From Bacteroidota bacterium (GTDB lineage Bacteria; Bacteroidota; Bacteroidia; Chitinophagales; UBA8649), in the NCBI GenBank assembly GCA_003447535.1, contig DLYY01000085.1:1-9490 (forward strand): a stretch of 9,490 bases of DNA. Reading direction: 5' to 3'. The position numbers were made by a program, and so were the translations under genes. Numbering within the stretch: position 1 is the first letter of the stretch; the number at the start of each line of letters is the position of its first letter. The notes beneath the pieces were generated by a model. It saw only the letters and a program-made list of their open reading frames with translations. It searched no databases and was not told where the DNA came from. Positions 1 through 7,730 of this stretch are shown one piece after another.

Positions 1-18
1 TGTTACCATGAAATTTGG

Positions 19-732
19 CTACTCGACAAATTTGTAGCCTACACCACGAATACTTTGTATATACTGTGGGTTCTTGGGGTCCGACTCAAAATATTTTCGG
101 AAGGATAAAATAAAGTTATCGATCGTACGAGTTGAAGGATACACATCATAACCCCATACGTATTGAAGGATTTGCTGTCTTGATACAACTTGATTTTTGC
201 GATCAAGAAGGAGCTTCATCAGCAAGGCCTCTTTCTTTGTCAACTTTATTTCTTGACCGCTGTGCCCAACCGCTTTGAATGTTTTGAAATCTATCTGGTT
301 AGGACCAAATGAGTAACTACTAAGACCAGAGTCTTGGTGAAGCTGACGCAAGCTAAATTTAACCAATACCCGAATACGAGCAAGAAACTCATCTAGATTA
401 AATGGCTTAGTAATGTAATCATCACCACCTGCTTTGAAACCATTAAGTTTATCTTCTGTCGTCCCTTTAGCAGTAAGGAATAATATAGGTGTATCACTGT
501 TTGTAAGTCGTATCTTACGACACACCTCAATTCCATTGAATTCTGGCATCATGATGTCCAATATAACTACGTTGAATCGTTGCTCGTCGAACATCTTAAG
601 GGCCATCTTACCATCTGCTACACTGACAACTTCATAACCCTCAAGTTCTAAATTAAGAGTTATGGTATCCCTTAGGTTTTTTTCATCTTCAGCAAGAAGG
701 ATGCGAATATCCATATTGTACGTTGTTGACAT
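19..732 (-). CDS. OmpR/PhoB-family two-component response regulator
   Basis: A 237-residue cytoplasmic response regulator and the last gene of the minus-strand signalling operon. The receiver domain (about residues 8-125) has the acidic pocket E15/D16, the phospho-acceptor D59 in VVILDIMMPE, the switch Thr at T87 in LFLTAKG, and the invariant Lys K109 in ITKPF. A winged-helix DNA-binding domain follows (about 140-236), with the typical LTKKEALLMKLL and VWGYDVYPSTRTIDNFI segments and the terminal RGVGYKF. Length and order are standard for the family, so it should bind DNA and control transcription when phosphorylated. The start at 732 adds six residues before an alternative Met at 714. I prefer 732 because a weak purine-rich AGAGAGG lies upstream (746-752), although it is 13 nt from the start codon. 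The upstream kinase gene ends 42 bp away on the same strand, which makes that kinase the probable partner. The target genes cannot be told from the sequence. Confidence 0.95.
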   Translation of the reverse strand: MSTTYNMDIRILLAEDEKNLRDTITLNLELEGYEVVSVADGKMALKMFDEQRFNVVILDIMMPEFNGIEVCRKIRLTNSDTPILFLTAKGTTEDKLNGFKAGGDDYITKPFNLDEFLARIRVLVKFSLRQLHQDSGLSSYSFGPNQIDFKTFKAVGHSGQEIKLTKKEALLMKLLLDRKNQVVSRQQILQYVWGYDVYPSTRTIDNFILSFRKYFESDPKNPQYIQSIRGVGYKFVE

Positions 733-774
733 TAAAATTGTCTTACCTCTCTAAGGTTCAAGCCGCAAGTTTAC

Positions 775-1752
775 TTACTTCTTTCCTCCTAAACTCACCT
801 CCACAGAAACAACACTACCTGAAGGTGAATTGTTCGCAATCTTTATGGTTGAATCAATCTTTGTCAACAACTCTTTTACGATGAATAATCCGAGACCAGT
901 TCCTTCAACGCCTTTATACTCCTCATCTTCTAAACGATAAAAGCGCTGAAAAACTTCCTTTTTTTCAGCATTTGGTATACCTACCCCTTGGTCAATAACC
1001 TTAAGGGTTACTTTATCACCCTGTTGGCTAAGATGAACAGTTACGTCCTTACCCAAACCATACTTTACAGCATTGTCCAAGAGATTCATCACCACGATTT
1101 CCAATACCTGAGGATCTGAGACCACTCGAATATCTTCCTCAATATCCATCAACAATTTGACCTGCTTAATCTCTTGGAATCGGGAAACTAAACTGCTGAT
1201 AAGATTACTTAGATCTATTGATGCAAAATCAAGGGTGTAAGACTCTTGGTCAAGCTTAGTGGTAACAAAAACCTTATCCAACAGTCCAGTTAATCGATCA
1301 ATCTCCTCCATGTTGGCTGATAAAACTCGTTCAGTTTGTTCCTTGGTCAATTCTCGCTTTTTTAGGGTTTCAGTCGACAAGCGCATGGCGGCAAGAGGCG
1401 TCTTAAGTTCATGAGAAACACTTAGGATAAAATTCTTTTGCTGGAGATTGAGCTTTCTTTCCTTCATGTAGGTATTACGCACCATGACAAGCCCAGCAAT
1501 CAGAAGAGATAAAAAGACAAAACCCTCGGTGGCAATCATGGTTTGTTCTCTTCTCAAATCACTAGCATTTGCCTCAAGGGCCTGCAGGCAACCTGAGCTT
1601 TCGTTTTCATGGCAGGCTGGGCGCTCCAAAAGATCGCTTTTTCTTAACTCCGCAACCTCAGTTATCTGTTTATTGAGAAGAATAGTCCACCAAGTAGCAA
1701 ACGCCACTAAATAGACAATAAGCGCAATAAAGTATAGGTTAAATCGCCGCAT
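775..1752 (-). CDS. Compact membrane sensor histidine kinase
   Basis: A 325-residue two-component sensor kinase, the likely phosphodonor for the response regulator 42 bp downstream. Two membrane helices (about residues 7-26 and 75-92) flank a short extracytoplasmic loop of about 48 residues. The second helix runs almost directly into the HisKA dimerisation domain with no recognisable HAMP domain. The H box is FILSVSHELKTPL with phospho-acceptor H114. The ATPase domain has the N box NLLDNAVKYG (N223, N227), the G1 box DQGVGIP (D254), the F box around FQRFYRLED, and the G2 box GTGLGLFI (G284-G288). All catalytic motifs look intact. The loop is too small for a Cache or PAS ligand domain, so sensing may occur through the membrane, through the loop itself (which holds two cysteines, C47 and C55), or through a partner protein. 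The gene starts 18 bp after the stop codon of the large kinase, so the two are very likely co-transcribed. The signal is unknown. Confidence 0.94.
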   Translation of the reverse strand: MRRFNLYFIALIVYLVAFATWWTILLNKQITEVAELRKSDLLERPACHENESSGCLQALEANASDLRREQTMIATEGFVFLSLLIAGLVMVRNTYMKERKLNLQQKNFILSVSHELKTPLAAMRLSTETLKKRELTKEQTERVLSANMEEIDRLTGLLDKVFVTTKLDQESYTLDFASIDLSNLISSLVSRFQEIKQVKLLMDIEEDIRVVSDPQVLEIVVMNLLDNAVKYGLGKDVTVHLSQQGDKVTLKVIDQGVGIPNAEKKEVFQRFYRLEDEEYKGVEGTGLGLFIVKELLTKIDSTIKIANNSPSGSVVSVEVSLGGKK

Positions 1753-1770
1753 AGCTCAATGATAGTAAAA

Positions 1771-4700
1771 CTACACATCTTGCAGGGGGACTAAAAAGTA
1801 AAATGTGCTACCCTCTCCCTCTTTTGAGACAAATCCAATGCTTCCCTCCACATTCTCGATGATCTGCCTAGCAATAGCGAGTCCTAACCCACTACCTGTG
1901 CTTTTTGTTGTGAAGTTGGGAACAAAAACATTGACTTTATCCTCTTCGGAAATTCCTATTCCTTGATCTATGACATCCACCCGAACAAATTTATCCTCTC
2001 GACTTAACCTCACAAGAACATCAACTTCAGTAATCTTTTGCTCACAAGCTTGGATTGCATTTTTAATTAAATTATTGAACACTGAAACAAAGTGATTACG
2101 ATCTGCGAAAATATTTAAGGTGACTACTTCATCTTCCTTACATTCCAATCTAACCCCTTTATGATGTCCGAAGAGCGCTATAACCTCCTTTACGAGCTGT
2201 CCCATATCAAACGACTCAGCGTTGGCCTTAGGCATTTGTGAGAAAGCAGAAAAGGCATCTACTATTGCTGTGAGATTATCAATTTGGCTGAGTAAGCTTT
2301 TGCTCAGATGATTTACGCGCTCTTGATAATCAGCTTCATTGTCCTTTCGAATGGTTTGCAAGTGTTGAAGATTTAACTTCATTGGGGTTAAAGGATTCTT
2401 TATTTCATGGGCGATTTGCTTAGCAATTTGCCTCCATGTATTTTCCCGTTCGTTTCGCGCTAATCTTCGTGCACTCTCTTCCACTTGCACTAACAGCGCA
2501 TTGTAAGCGCTTACTAATCGACCAAATTCATCATTTCTTTCCCATACGAGCCCTTCATTTTTATCTAAAGACTGTACCGACTGCATCCGCTCGACCAACG
2601 CTTCAATAGGCTGCGTCAAACGTTTTGCAATGGTATGCGTAACAAAGGCTGCCAGCAACAAAACAATAGCATAGATATTAACAAGGGATAGTAGGAATTC
2701 AGAAAGCTCACTAATATCCGACTCACTTTTATCAAAATAGGGTATGTGGATATAGCCAAGTACAGCGCCATCAAGATCTCGTATAGTGGCATAACTACTA
2801 AGGCTTGGATTTCTTAAGATAGTATCTTCAAACACCGCAACATTATCTTGGTCATTTAAAGAATTCATCACACCTTGATGCAGTTCAACATCTACTAATC
2901 GGTCAACTATCACTTGATATTCAGAAGAAGTAGATACCAATCCTTGAGCATTGTAAACATCAATATCCAACCCGTGGATGGCTGCAATCTCTTGCAAATC
3001 TCCTTCATTAAGTAATTGAATACCATTATTCCCTAAATATGATGCTGACAAACTGTTCAACTTGAACTCCACAGCAGACCGTATCGCTTTTGTTTTACGT
3101 GTCAAACGATCTTTATGATAGTCGTCTTGGCGTATGGAAAAATTGATTACAGAAATAGCCGAAATCAATACAAAAGAGACAACAACAAGGCCCAAGACTG
3201 AACCAATGATTCGTCGACGATAACTAGCATAATCAATCCTTTCATTGTTTTCCACCCAACGATTTATTCGATAACCAACCCAATACAAACCCTCCAGAAG
3301 ACCGAAGCAAACAAAAAACAGAAAAAATAGATAGGAAGCATAGGATGCAAGATCTAAAAGAGACGGAGAAACAATGTGCTGGATAACAACCTCACCATCA
3401 CCGTAGGTTTTTTTGGTGTAAAGATTGCGTTGATTGCTTGCGATGCTATTGGCTTGTTTAAGGTGTAAAGGAAAGGTGTGTTTTCCTCGATTGTGATGAA
3501 GCAAACCCTCACTGTAAAATCCAACACTATAAATTGATGATAAAACCTTCTCTTCGGTTTGAGCATCATATATAAAGCCAAGATAACGTTGACTACTCGG
3601 CGAATAGGTTGGCGTGCAGCGCAAGATTAGGGTTGTTGCACCATACGTTTCACCCAATTCAAAAAGCATCGCATAAGATGGTCTGTCCTCTTTATTCAAC
3701 CTGAACAAATTATCATAGGCCGTATTGGGTGATTCCTCCTGCAATGAATCGAGCCACTGAGCAAATTCATACCCTTCCTCATTGTCTCCTATTGTCTTGT
3801 TGGGATTATACAAAAAGGCTTCAATGGTATATATTGACCATATTCCTCTAAAATATTTCCGCTTAAACCGTTGAGCTAACTGATCTTCTGATAACTGCGA
3901 TAAAAACATCCGCTGTCCTGCTAAATATGGATCTTGTTTGACCAAAGAGTCCAACATATAAAAATCAGCTTCAATTTCTTCGCTATACGCAGACCACGAT
4001 GGCTTGTTTGAGGTTTCAAGCCAACGCACCCATTTCTCTTTCTGAACAAGGTCCCCGTAGACTGCTGTAAATAGGGCAAAACCAGCTACGACAACCAAAG
4101 TTGATAGCATGACATTCCCTCGTTGTAAGGAAAATTCAGTCAAATACAGCGTCAAAAAGACTAAGGAAGTTAGGAAGAGCCAAAATTCCATGTTCCTATA
4201 GAACAAAAATCCAAGAAAGACACCGTAAGGAAGGTAGCGTATGTACCACGCGGATGACGATGGAGCTCGTTCGCGCAGGTCGACCAATCGTCTAATGATA
4301 CAATACATGGAATACACGAGAAAGAAGCTCGTTATGCCTATGATAACAGACGAAGGATTTACACGAGCTATATTGTCGAATGCAAAGGGTTCGCCAACTC
4401 CAAAAATCAGGCTACGCGTAAGCATAACGAGCAATATAAAACTGACAAAGAGCAAGCCCTCCCATAGAATTATCTTTCGATTGCTTGTCTCGTTAAAAAA
4501 TTGGATCACATTCGCCCTAAACACCTGAATCAAAAGACTCCAGAGCAAACTTATTGAGACCAGAACATTCAGTAATCCCCTGTAAATCGAAAAGTCCCAC
4601 AGTGTTGAAGAAGGAAAGACTCCTCCAAACAAGAGAAACCATACCATAAGGTGGCCTATCATCATGCACGCGGGGACTAGAAGAGAGATCCAAGGTGTTT

Positions 4701-5367
4701 TGTATTCACGAGCACCCTTTAGTCCTAGAATAAATAAGAGGTAAAGCAGAAGCCCCCCTACCAACCCTAGACACACAAGCAACGAATCAAAAGCAAAATA
4801 CCCATTGGGTCGTGAAATGTAGACAACAAGGGATTCTTGATTTCTTCCGATTCTCCAGGCTAAGCTTTTGACACCATCTGGTTTACGACTTGATAACAGA
4901 AAATTAGCACTAGTACTTATGCCATGACTCTTGGCGTAATCTACAGTTTGTGTCTTTTGGTAGCTCAAAACATTAGGCCATTCCTTGCTTAAATCGATTT
5001 CAACAAACAAAAAGCGATCATCTTTTGGAACATACTTTTGGAGATAGATTCCAAAGGAAGAATAGTGTATCATCCATTGATTAACAACAAACGATGAATC
5101 GTTAATCACGGAATTACTCAACTCGGCTGAAGAGTAAATAATCGATTGACTATCCAATACGGCGTAAGCCCAATCGACTTTGAGTAATGACGGAACATCG
5201 TTGCTATCCAGGGAAAGTGAATCAATCAAGATGTCCCATTCGGAGACATCCTGCTCAAGAGAATCTTTTACCACACTGAGTTGCTGAGGTTGAAGAATGT
5301 ATCCCATAAGCACCAGAGTGATCACATATAAGACTGTAATAACGGTAAAAGGAACATAATTCCGCAT
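1771..5367 (-). CDS. Very large NtrY-like multi-pass sensor histidine kinase
   Basis: A 1198-residue membrane histidine kinase and first gene of the operon. By eye it has about twelve membrane helices: one near the N-terminus (3-23), eight between about 194 and 438, two at about 676-693 and 720-743, and one at 892-913. Charged loops fit three extracytoplasmic domains, at about 24-193, 440-675 and 744-891. The last looks like a Cache/PAS-type sensor (LDIDVYNAQG and LGYIHIPYF). HAMP follows (914-966), then a HisKA domain with the NtrY-type H box AHEIKNPLTPMKL (H987), N box NNLIKNAIQAC (N1099, N1103), G1 box DQGIGI (D1134) and G2 box GSGLGLAIA (from G1158). Catalytic motifs are intact. I chose the Met at 5367 because it directly precedes the first membrane helix. 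The in-frame start at 5448 would add 27 poorly conserved-looking residues and overlap the divergent queG start. NtrY kinases usually pair with NtrC-type regulators, but here the linked regulator is OmpR-type. The signal is unknown. Confidence 0.88.
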   Translation of the reverse strand: MRNYVPFTVITVLYVITLVLMGYILQPQQLSVVKDSLEQDVSEWDILIDSLSLDSNDVPSLLKVDWAYAVLDSQSIIYSSAELSNSVINDSSFVVNQWMIHYSSFGIYLQKYVPKDDRFLFVEIDLSKEWPNVLSYQKTQTVDYAKSHGISTSANFLLSSRKPDGVKSLAWRIGRNQESLVVYISRPNGYFAFDSLLVCLGLVGGLLLYLLFILGLKGAREYKTPWISLLVPACMMIGHLMVWFLLFGGVFPSSTLWDFSIYRGLLNVLVSISLLWSLLIQVFRANVIQFFNETSNRKIILWEGLLFVSFILLVMLTRSLIFGVGEPFAFDNIARVNPSSVIIGITSFFLVYSMYCIIRRLVDLRERAPSSSAWYIRYLPYGVFLGFLFYRNMEFWLFLTSLVFLTLYLTEFSLQRGNVMLSTLVVVAGFALFTAVYGDLVQKEKWVRWLETSNKPSWSAYSEEIEADFYMLDSLVKQDPYLAGQRMFLSQLSEDQLAQRFKRKYFRGIWSIYTIEAFLYNPNKTIGDNEEGYEFAQWLDSLQEESPNTAYDNLFRLNKEDRPSYAMLFELGETYGATTLILRCTPTYSPSSQRYLGFIYDAQTEEKVLSSIYSVGFYSEGLLHHNRGKHTFPLHLKQANSIASNQRNLYTKKTYGDGEVVIQHIVSPSLLDLASYASYLFFLFFVCFGLLEGLYWVGYRINRWVENNERIDYASYRRRIIGSVLGLVVVSFVLISAISVINFSIRQDDYHKDRLTRKTKAIRSAVEFKLNSLSASYLGNNGIQLLNEGDLQEIAAIHGLDIDVYNAQGLVSTSSEYQVIVDRLVDVELHQGVMNSLNDQDNVAVFEDTILRNPSLSSYATIRDLDGAVLGYIHIPYFDKSESDISELSEFLLSLVNIYAIVLLLAAFVTHTIAKRLTQPIEALVERMQSVQSLDKNEGLVWERNDEFGRLVSAYNALLVQVEESARRLARNERENTWRQIAKQIAHEIKNPLTPMKLNLQHLQTIRKDNEADYQERVNHLSKSLLSQIDNLTAIVDAFSAFSQMPKANAESFDMGQLVKEVIALFGHHKGVRLECKEDEVVTLNIFADRNHFVSVFNNLIKNAIQACEQKITEVDVLVRLSREDKFVRVDVIDQGIGISEEDKVNVFVPNFTTKSTGSGLGLAIARQIIENVEGSIGFVSKEGEGSTFYFLVPLQDV

Positions 5368-5411
5368 AAACTGAATATACAATCTTATCCCTGCATACCC
5401 TACCTTGCAGT

Positions 5412-6356
5412 ATGGCAATTCACCAACGGACAACAGATATGAAATCAATGGCTATCCGTCATGGCTTTGACTCCGTAGGTATTGCCCAAGCTGCCGAGCT
5501 GACCGAAGAAGCCAAACGTCTGGAAACTTGGCTCAATCAAGGAAAACATGGGAGTATGGGCTACATGGAAAATCATTTTGATTTGCGCATTGATCCTCGG
5601 AAATTAGTAGAAGGAGCCCAGTCCATCATATCCTTGATGGTAAACTATTTCCCGGAAAAGCCTATTCATCCAGCAGGCGTAAAGGTTGCGCGATATGCCT
5701 ATGGGAAGGATTACCATAAAGTCATTAGAAAAAAACTAAAAAATCTCATCCAAGAAATGAGAACGTCCTATGGGGACTTCAATGCTCGTGTCTTTGTAGA
5801 TAGTGGACCAGTAATGGAGCGAGAATGGGCCAAACGAAGTGGTTTGGGTTGGATAGGGAAAAACACCTTGTTACTTAGCAAGGGGAAAGGATCCTACTTT
5901 TTTTTGGCAGAAATTGTTTGTGATTTAGCCCTTACACCCGATGGCCCGGTCAAGAATTACTGCGGAAATTGCACAAAATGTATTGATGCCTGTCCAACCC
6001 AGGCTATTGTGGCGCCCTATGAAGTCGATGCCTCAAGATGCATCAGTTACCTTACTATAGAACGAAAAGAGAGTATTGATGCCTCCTATCAGCAACAACT
6101 TGATGGTTGGATTTTTGGATGCGATATATGCCAAGAAGTATGTCCGATTAATGCGCGCAGCAAACCTCATCAAGAAGAGGCATTTCTAGCAAAATCCATT
6201 ATAGAAGAGGGCAAGATTGAAGAATGGGAAGAAATTACCCGAGAAATCTTCGATGAGATATTACACGACTCCCCTCTGAAGCGACGTGGGTATGATAAAA
6301 TCAAAGAGAATCTATCCTATTGGAAAAGTAACTCGTCGAATAATCCATCACTTTGA
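5412..6356 (+). CDS. queG: Epoxyqueuosine reductase QueG, short form
   Basis: A 314-residue cytoplasmic iron-sulfur and cobalamin enzyme that reduces epoxyqueuosine to queuosine at the wobble position (34) of GUN-anticodon tRNAs, the last step of queuosine synthesis. The N-terminal half is the cobalamin-binding region (DUF1730 type), with HGFDSVGIA near the start and VDSGPVMEREWAKRSGLGWIGKN (127-151). D130 in that segment matches, by motif, the Asp proposed as general acid in Bacillus QueG. Two 4Fe-4S sets follow: C184, C187, C190, C194 in CGNCTKCIDACP, and C210 with C237, C240, C244 in CDICQEVCP. The protein stops soon after the SPLKRRGYDK motif, so it lacks the C-terminal HEAT-like repeats of the roughly 380-residue E. 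coli and Bacillus proteins. I regard this as the usual Bacteroidota form. The start at 5412 leaves a normal N-terminus, and no other ATG lies upstream in frame. No Shine-Dalgarno sequence is evident. It diverges from the kinase operon across 44 bp and converges on pyrC. Confidence 0.95.
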   Translation: MAIHQRTTDMKSMAIRHGFDSVGIAQAAELTEEAKRLETWLNQGKHGSMGYMENHFDLRIDPRKLVEGAQSIISLMVNYFPEKPIHPAGVKVARYAYGKDYHKVIRKKLKNLIQEMRTSYGDFNARVFVDSGPVMEREWAKRSGLGWIGKNTLLLSKGKGSYFFLAEIVCDLALTPDGPVKNYCGNCTKCIDACPTQAIVAPYEVDASRCISYLTIERKESIDASYQQQLDGWIFGCDICQEVCPINARSKPHQEEAFLAKSIIEEGKIEEWEEITREIFDEILHDSPLKRRGYDKIKENLSYWKSNSSNNPSL

Positions 6357-6372
6357 GATGATGCTATGATAT

Positions 6373-7710
6373 TTATCCGCCGTTGAATGTGAGCCGCATT
6401 CCCTTGATGCTGTCATCTACTACTCCCCCACTATACACACAATGCCCATTCACGTATGTTGCCACAACGCTACTTGAAAAGCTATGCTTTTCAAAGGGTG
6501 ACCAATTGCATTGGTGAAGAATATTAGCCTTATCGACATGGTAGTTTTTCTTAGGGTCAACCAATACAAGATCAGCAAAATATCCCTCTCGAAGATACCC
6601 TCGCTTCTCCACGTGATAAAGGTCAGCAGGCGCATGACACATTTTATCGACCATCATTTCCAAACTTAGCTTACCCTCCTTTACATGATCTAGCATAAGC
6701 AGTAAGCTATGTTGAATAAGTGGCAGGCCACTTGGCGCCTGCCCATAAGGCAGCTGCTTTTCCTCCCAGGTATGAGGAGCATGATCTGTAGCAATGACAT
6801 CAAGTCTGCCATCGTGAAGGGCATGCCACAAAGCTTGACGGTCCGCACTCGACTTAACTGCTGGATTACATTGTATCTGAGTCCCTAGACGGGCGTAGTC
6901 CTCATCGCAAAATGTTAGATGGTGGACGCAAACTTCTGCTGTTAAATGCTTCTCTATTCGAGGAATAGCATTGGTAAATAAATCGAGCTCATCTGTAGTC
7001 GTCAAATGCAGTATATGCAATCTTGTACCATATTGTTTGGCGAGACGCGCAGCTTTAGACGAAGACAAGTAACATGCCTCGTGGTTTCGTATAATAGGGT
7101 GTTGATCTACGTCAACTGCCTTTCCGTCACGAAAAGCTTCTTCTCGGTTCTTACGTACCGTGCCTTCATCTTCACAGTGCGTAGCAATCAGTCCAGAGAA
7201 AGCCTTGAAATAGCTTTCGAGCGTTCCTGGATCATCGACGAGCATATTCCCGGTAGAACTTCCCATAAAGAGCTTTAATCCACAGACTCGCCGTAAGTCT
7301 GTGCGCATCACTTCATCATAGTTATCATTGGCACCTCCCATGTAAAAGGAATAATTAGCTGGTGAGACCTTACCCGCCAACTGATACTTATCCTCTAGAC
7401 GTTCCTGAGTGGTTGTAGTAGGGTTAGTATTGGGCATTTCCATAAAGGATGTCGTTCCACCAGCCACTGCGGCACGCGATTCACTGGCTATACAGGCCTT
7501 ATGAGTGTAACCCGGCTCTCTAAAATGCACTTGATCATCGATAATGCCGGGCATAAGCAATAAACCCTCGGCATTTATCTCTTCGACAGTGTGGGATGTA
7601 CTTATCGCAGAGTCTACACGCTCAATACGACCATCTTTTACAAGCAGATCCCCTTCGAAATGCCTGCCTTCATTGATTATCTGTGCGTTTTTAAAGAGTT
7701 TAAAAGCCAT
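6373..7710 (-). CDS. pyrC: Dihydroorotase, Bacteroidota-type PyrC
   Basis: A 445-residue cytoplasmic amidohydrolase-fold enzyme that interconverts N-carbamoyl-L-aspartate and dihydroorotate, the third step of de novo UMP synthesis. A small N-terminal beta domain leads into the barrel at MPGIIDDQVHFREPG (53-67), which carries metal ligand H62 and substrate-binding R64. Then come MPNTNP (substrate Asn N94), K146 in GLKLFMG (the expected carboxylated Lys), H178 in ATHCED, H235 in LHILHLTT, and the catalytic and metal-binding D309 in IATDHAPH. The C-terminal segment returns to the small domain (GYFADLVLVD). The R, N and DHAPH signatures favour dihydroorotase over allantoinase or hydantoinase. The first His of the usual HxH motif is Gln here (Q60, codon CAA), which I recall as common in Bacteroidota PyrC. 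An AGGA four bases before the ATG supports the start. The gene is convergent with queG and divergent from the symporter gene. Confidence 0.93.
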   Translation of the reverse strand: MAFKLFKNAQIINEGRHFEGDLLVKDGRIERVDSAISTSHTVEEINAEGLLLMPGIIDDQVHFREPGYTHKACIASESRAAVAGGTTSFMEMPNTNPTTTTQERLEDKYQLAGKVSPANYSFYMGGANDNYDEVMRTDLRRVCGLKLFMGSSTGNMLVDDPGTLESYFKAFSGLIATHCEDEGTVRKNREEAFRDGKAVDVDQHPIIRNHEACYLSSSKAARLAKQYGTRLHILHLTTTDELDLFTNAIPRIEKHLTAEVCVHHLTFCDEDYARLGTQIQCNPAVKSSADRQALWHALHDGRLDVIATDHAPHTWEEKQLPYGQAPSGLPLIQHSLLLMLDHVKEGKLSLEMMVDKMCHAPADLYHVEKRGYLREGYFADLVLVDPKKNYHVDKANILHQCNWSPFEKHSFSSSVVATYVNGHCVYSGGVVDDSIKGMRLTFNGG

Positions 7711-7714
7711 AATA

Positions 7715-7718
7715 TCCT
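7715..7718 (-). promoter_or_regulatory. Probable ribosome binding site of pyrC
   Basis: Read on the minus strand, this is AGGA four bases before the ATG at 7710. It is the only clearly Shine-Dalgarno-like element at good spacing among the genes here, and it supports the chosen start of the dihydroorotase. Confidence 0.4.
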
Positions 7719-7730
7719 ATGACTGGAAAG

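Noticed and set aside
1..9. Possible start of a further minus-strand gene (ATG at 9-7) nine bases after the response regulator stop
   Set aside because: Only three codons are inside the window, which is too little to call a gene, although the position would fit a fourth operon member.
733..774. Possible hairpin or internal promoter between the compact kinase and the response regulator
   Set aside because: Only a four-base stem (ACCT/AGGT) and a direct CAAG repeat are seen, with no T tract. The gap is consistent with simple operon spacing.
958..964. Slippery heptamer A AAA AAG in frame in the compact kinase (minus strand, codons 263-265)
   Set aside because: It matches the dnaX-type -1 frameshift site, but I see no upstream Shine-Dalgarno stimulator and no convincing downstream hairpin. 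A -1 shift would soon hit a stop inside the ATPase domain. Most likely it only encodes Glu-Lys-Lys.
5391..5410. Inverted repeat CTGCA-N10-TGCAG in the queG/kinase spacer
   Set aside because: Only five base pairs per arm. In a 44-bp region a pair like this is expected by chance, so it is not called as an operator.
5898..5905. Run of eight T in queG
   Set aside because: It encodes Phe-Phe followed by the first base of Leu in a conserved core region, and the frame is intact on both sides, so there is no sign of a frameshift or phase variation.
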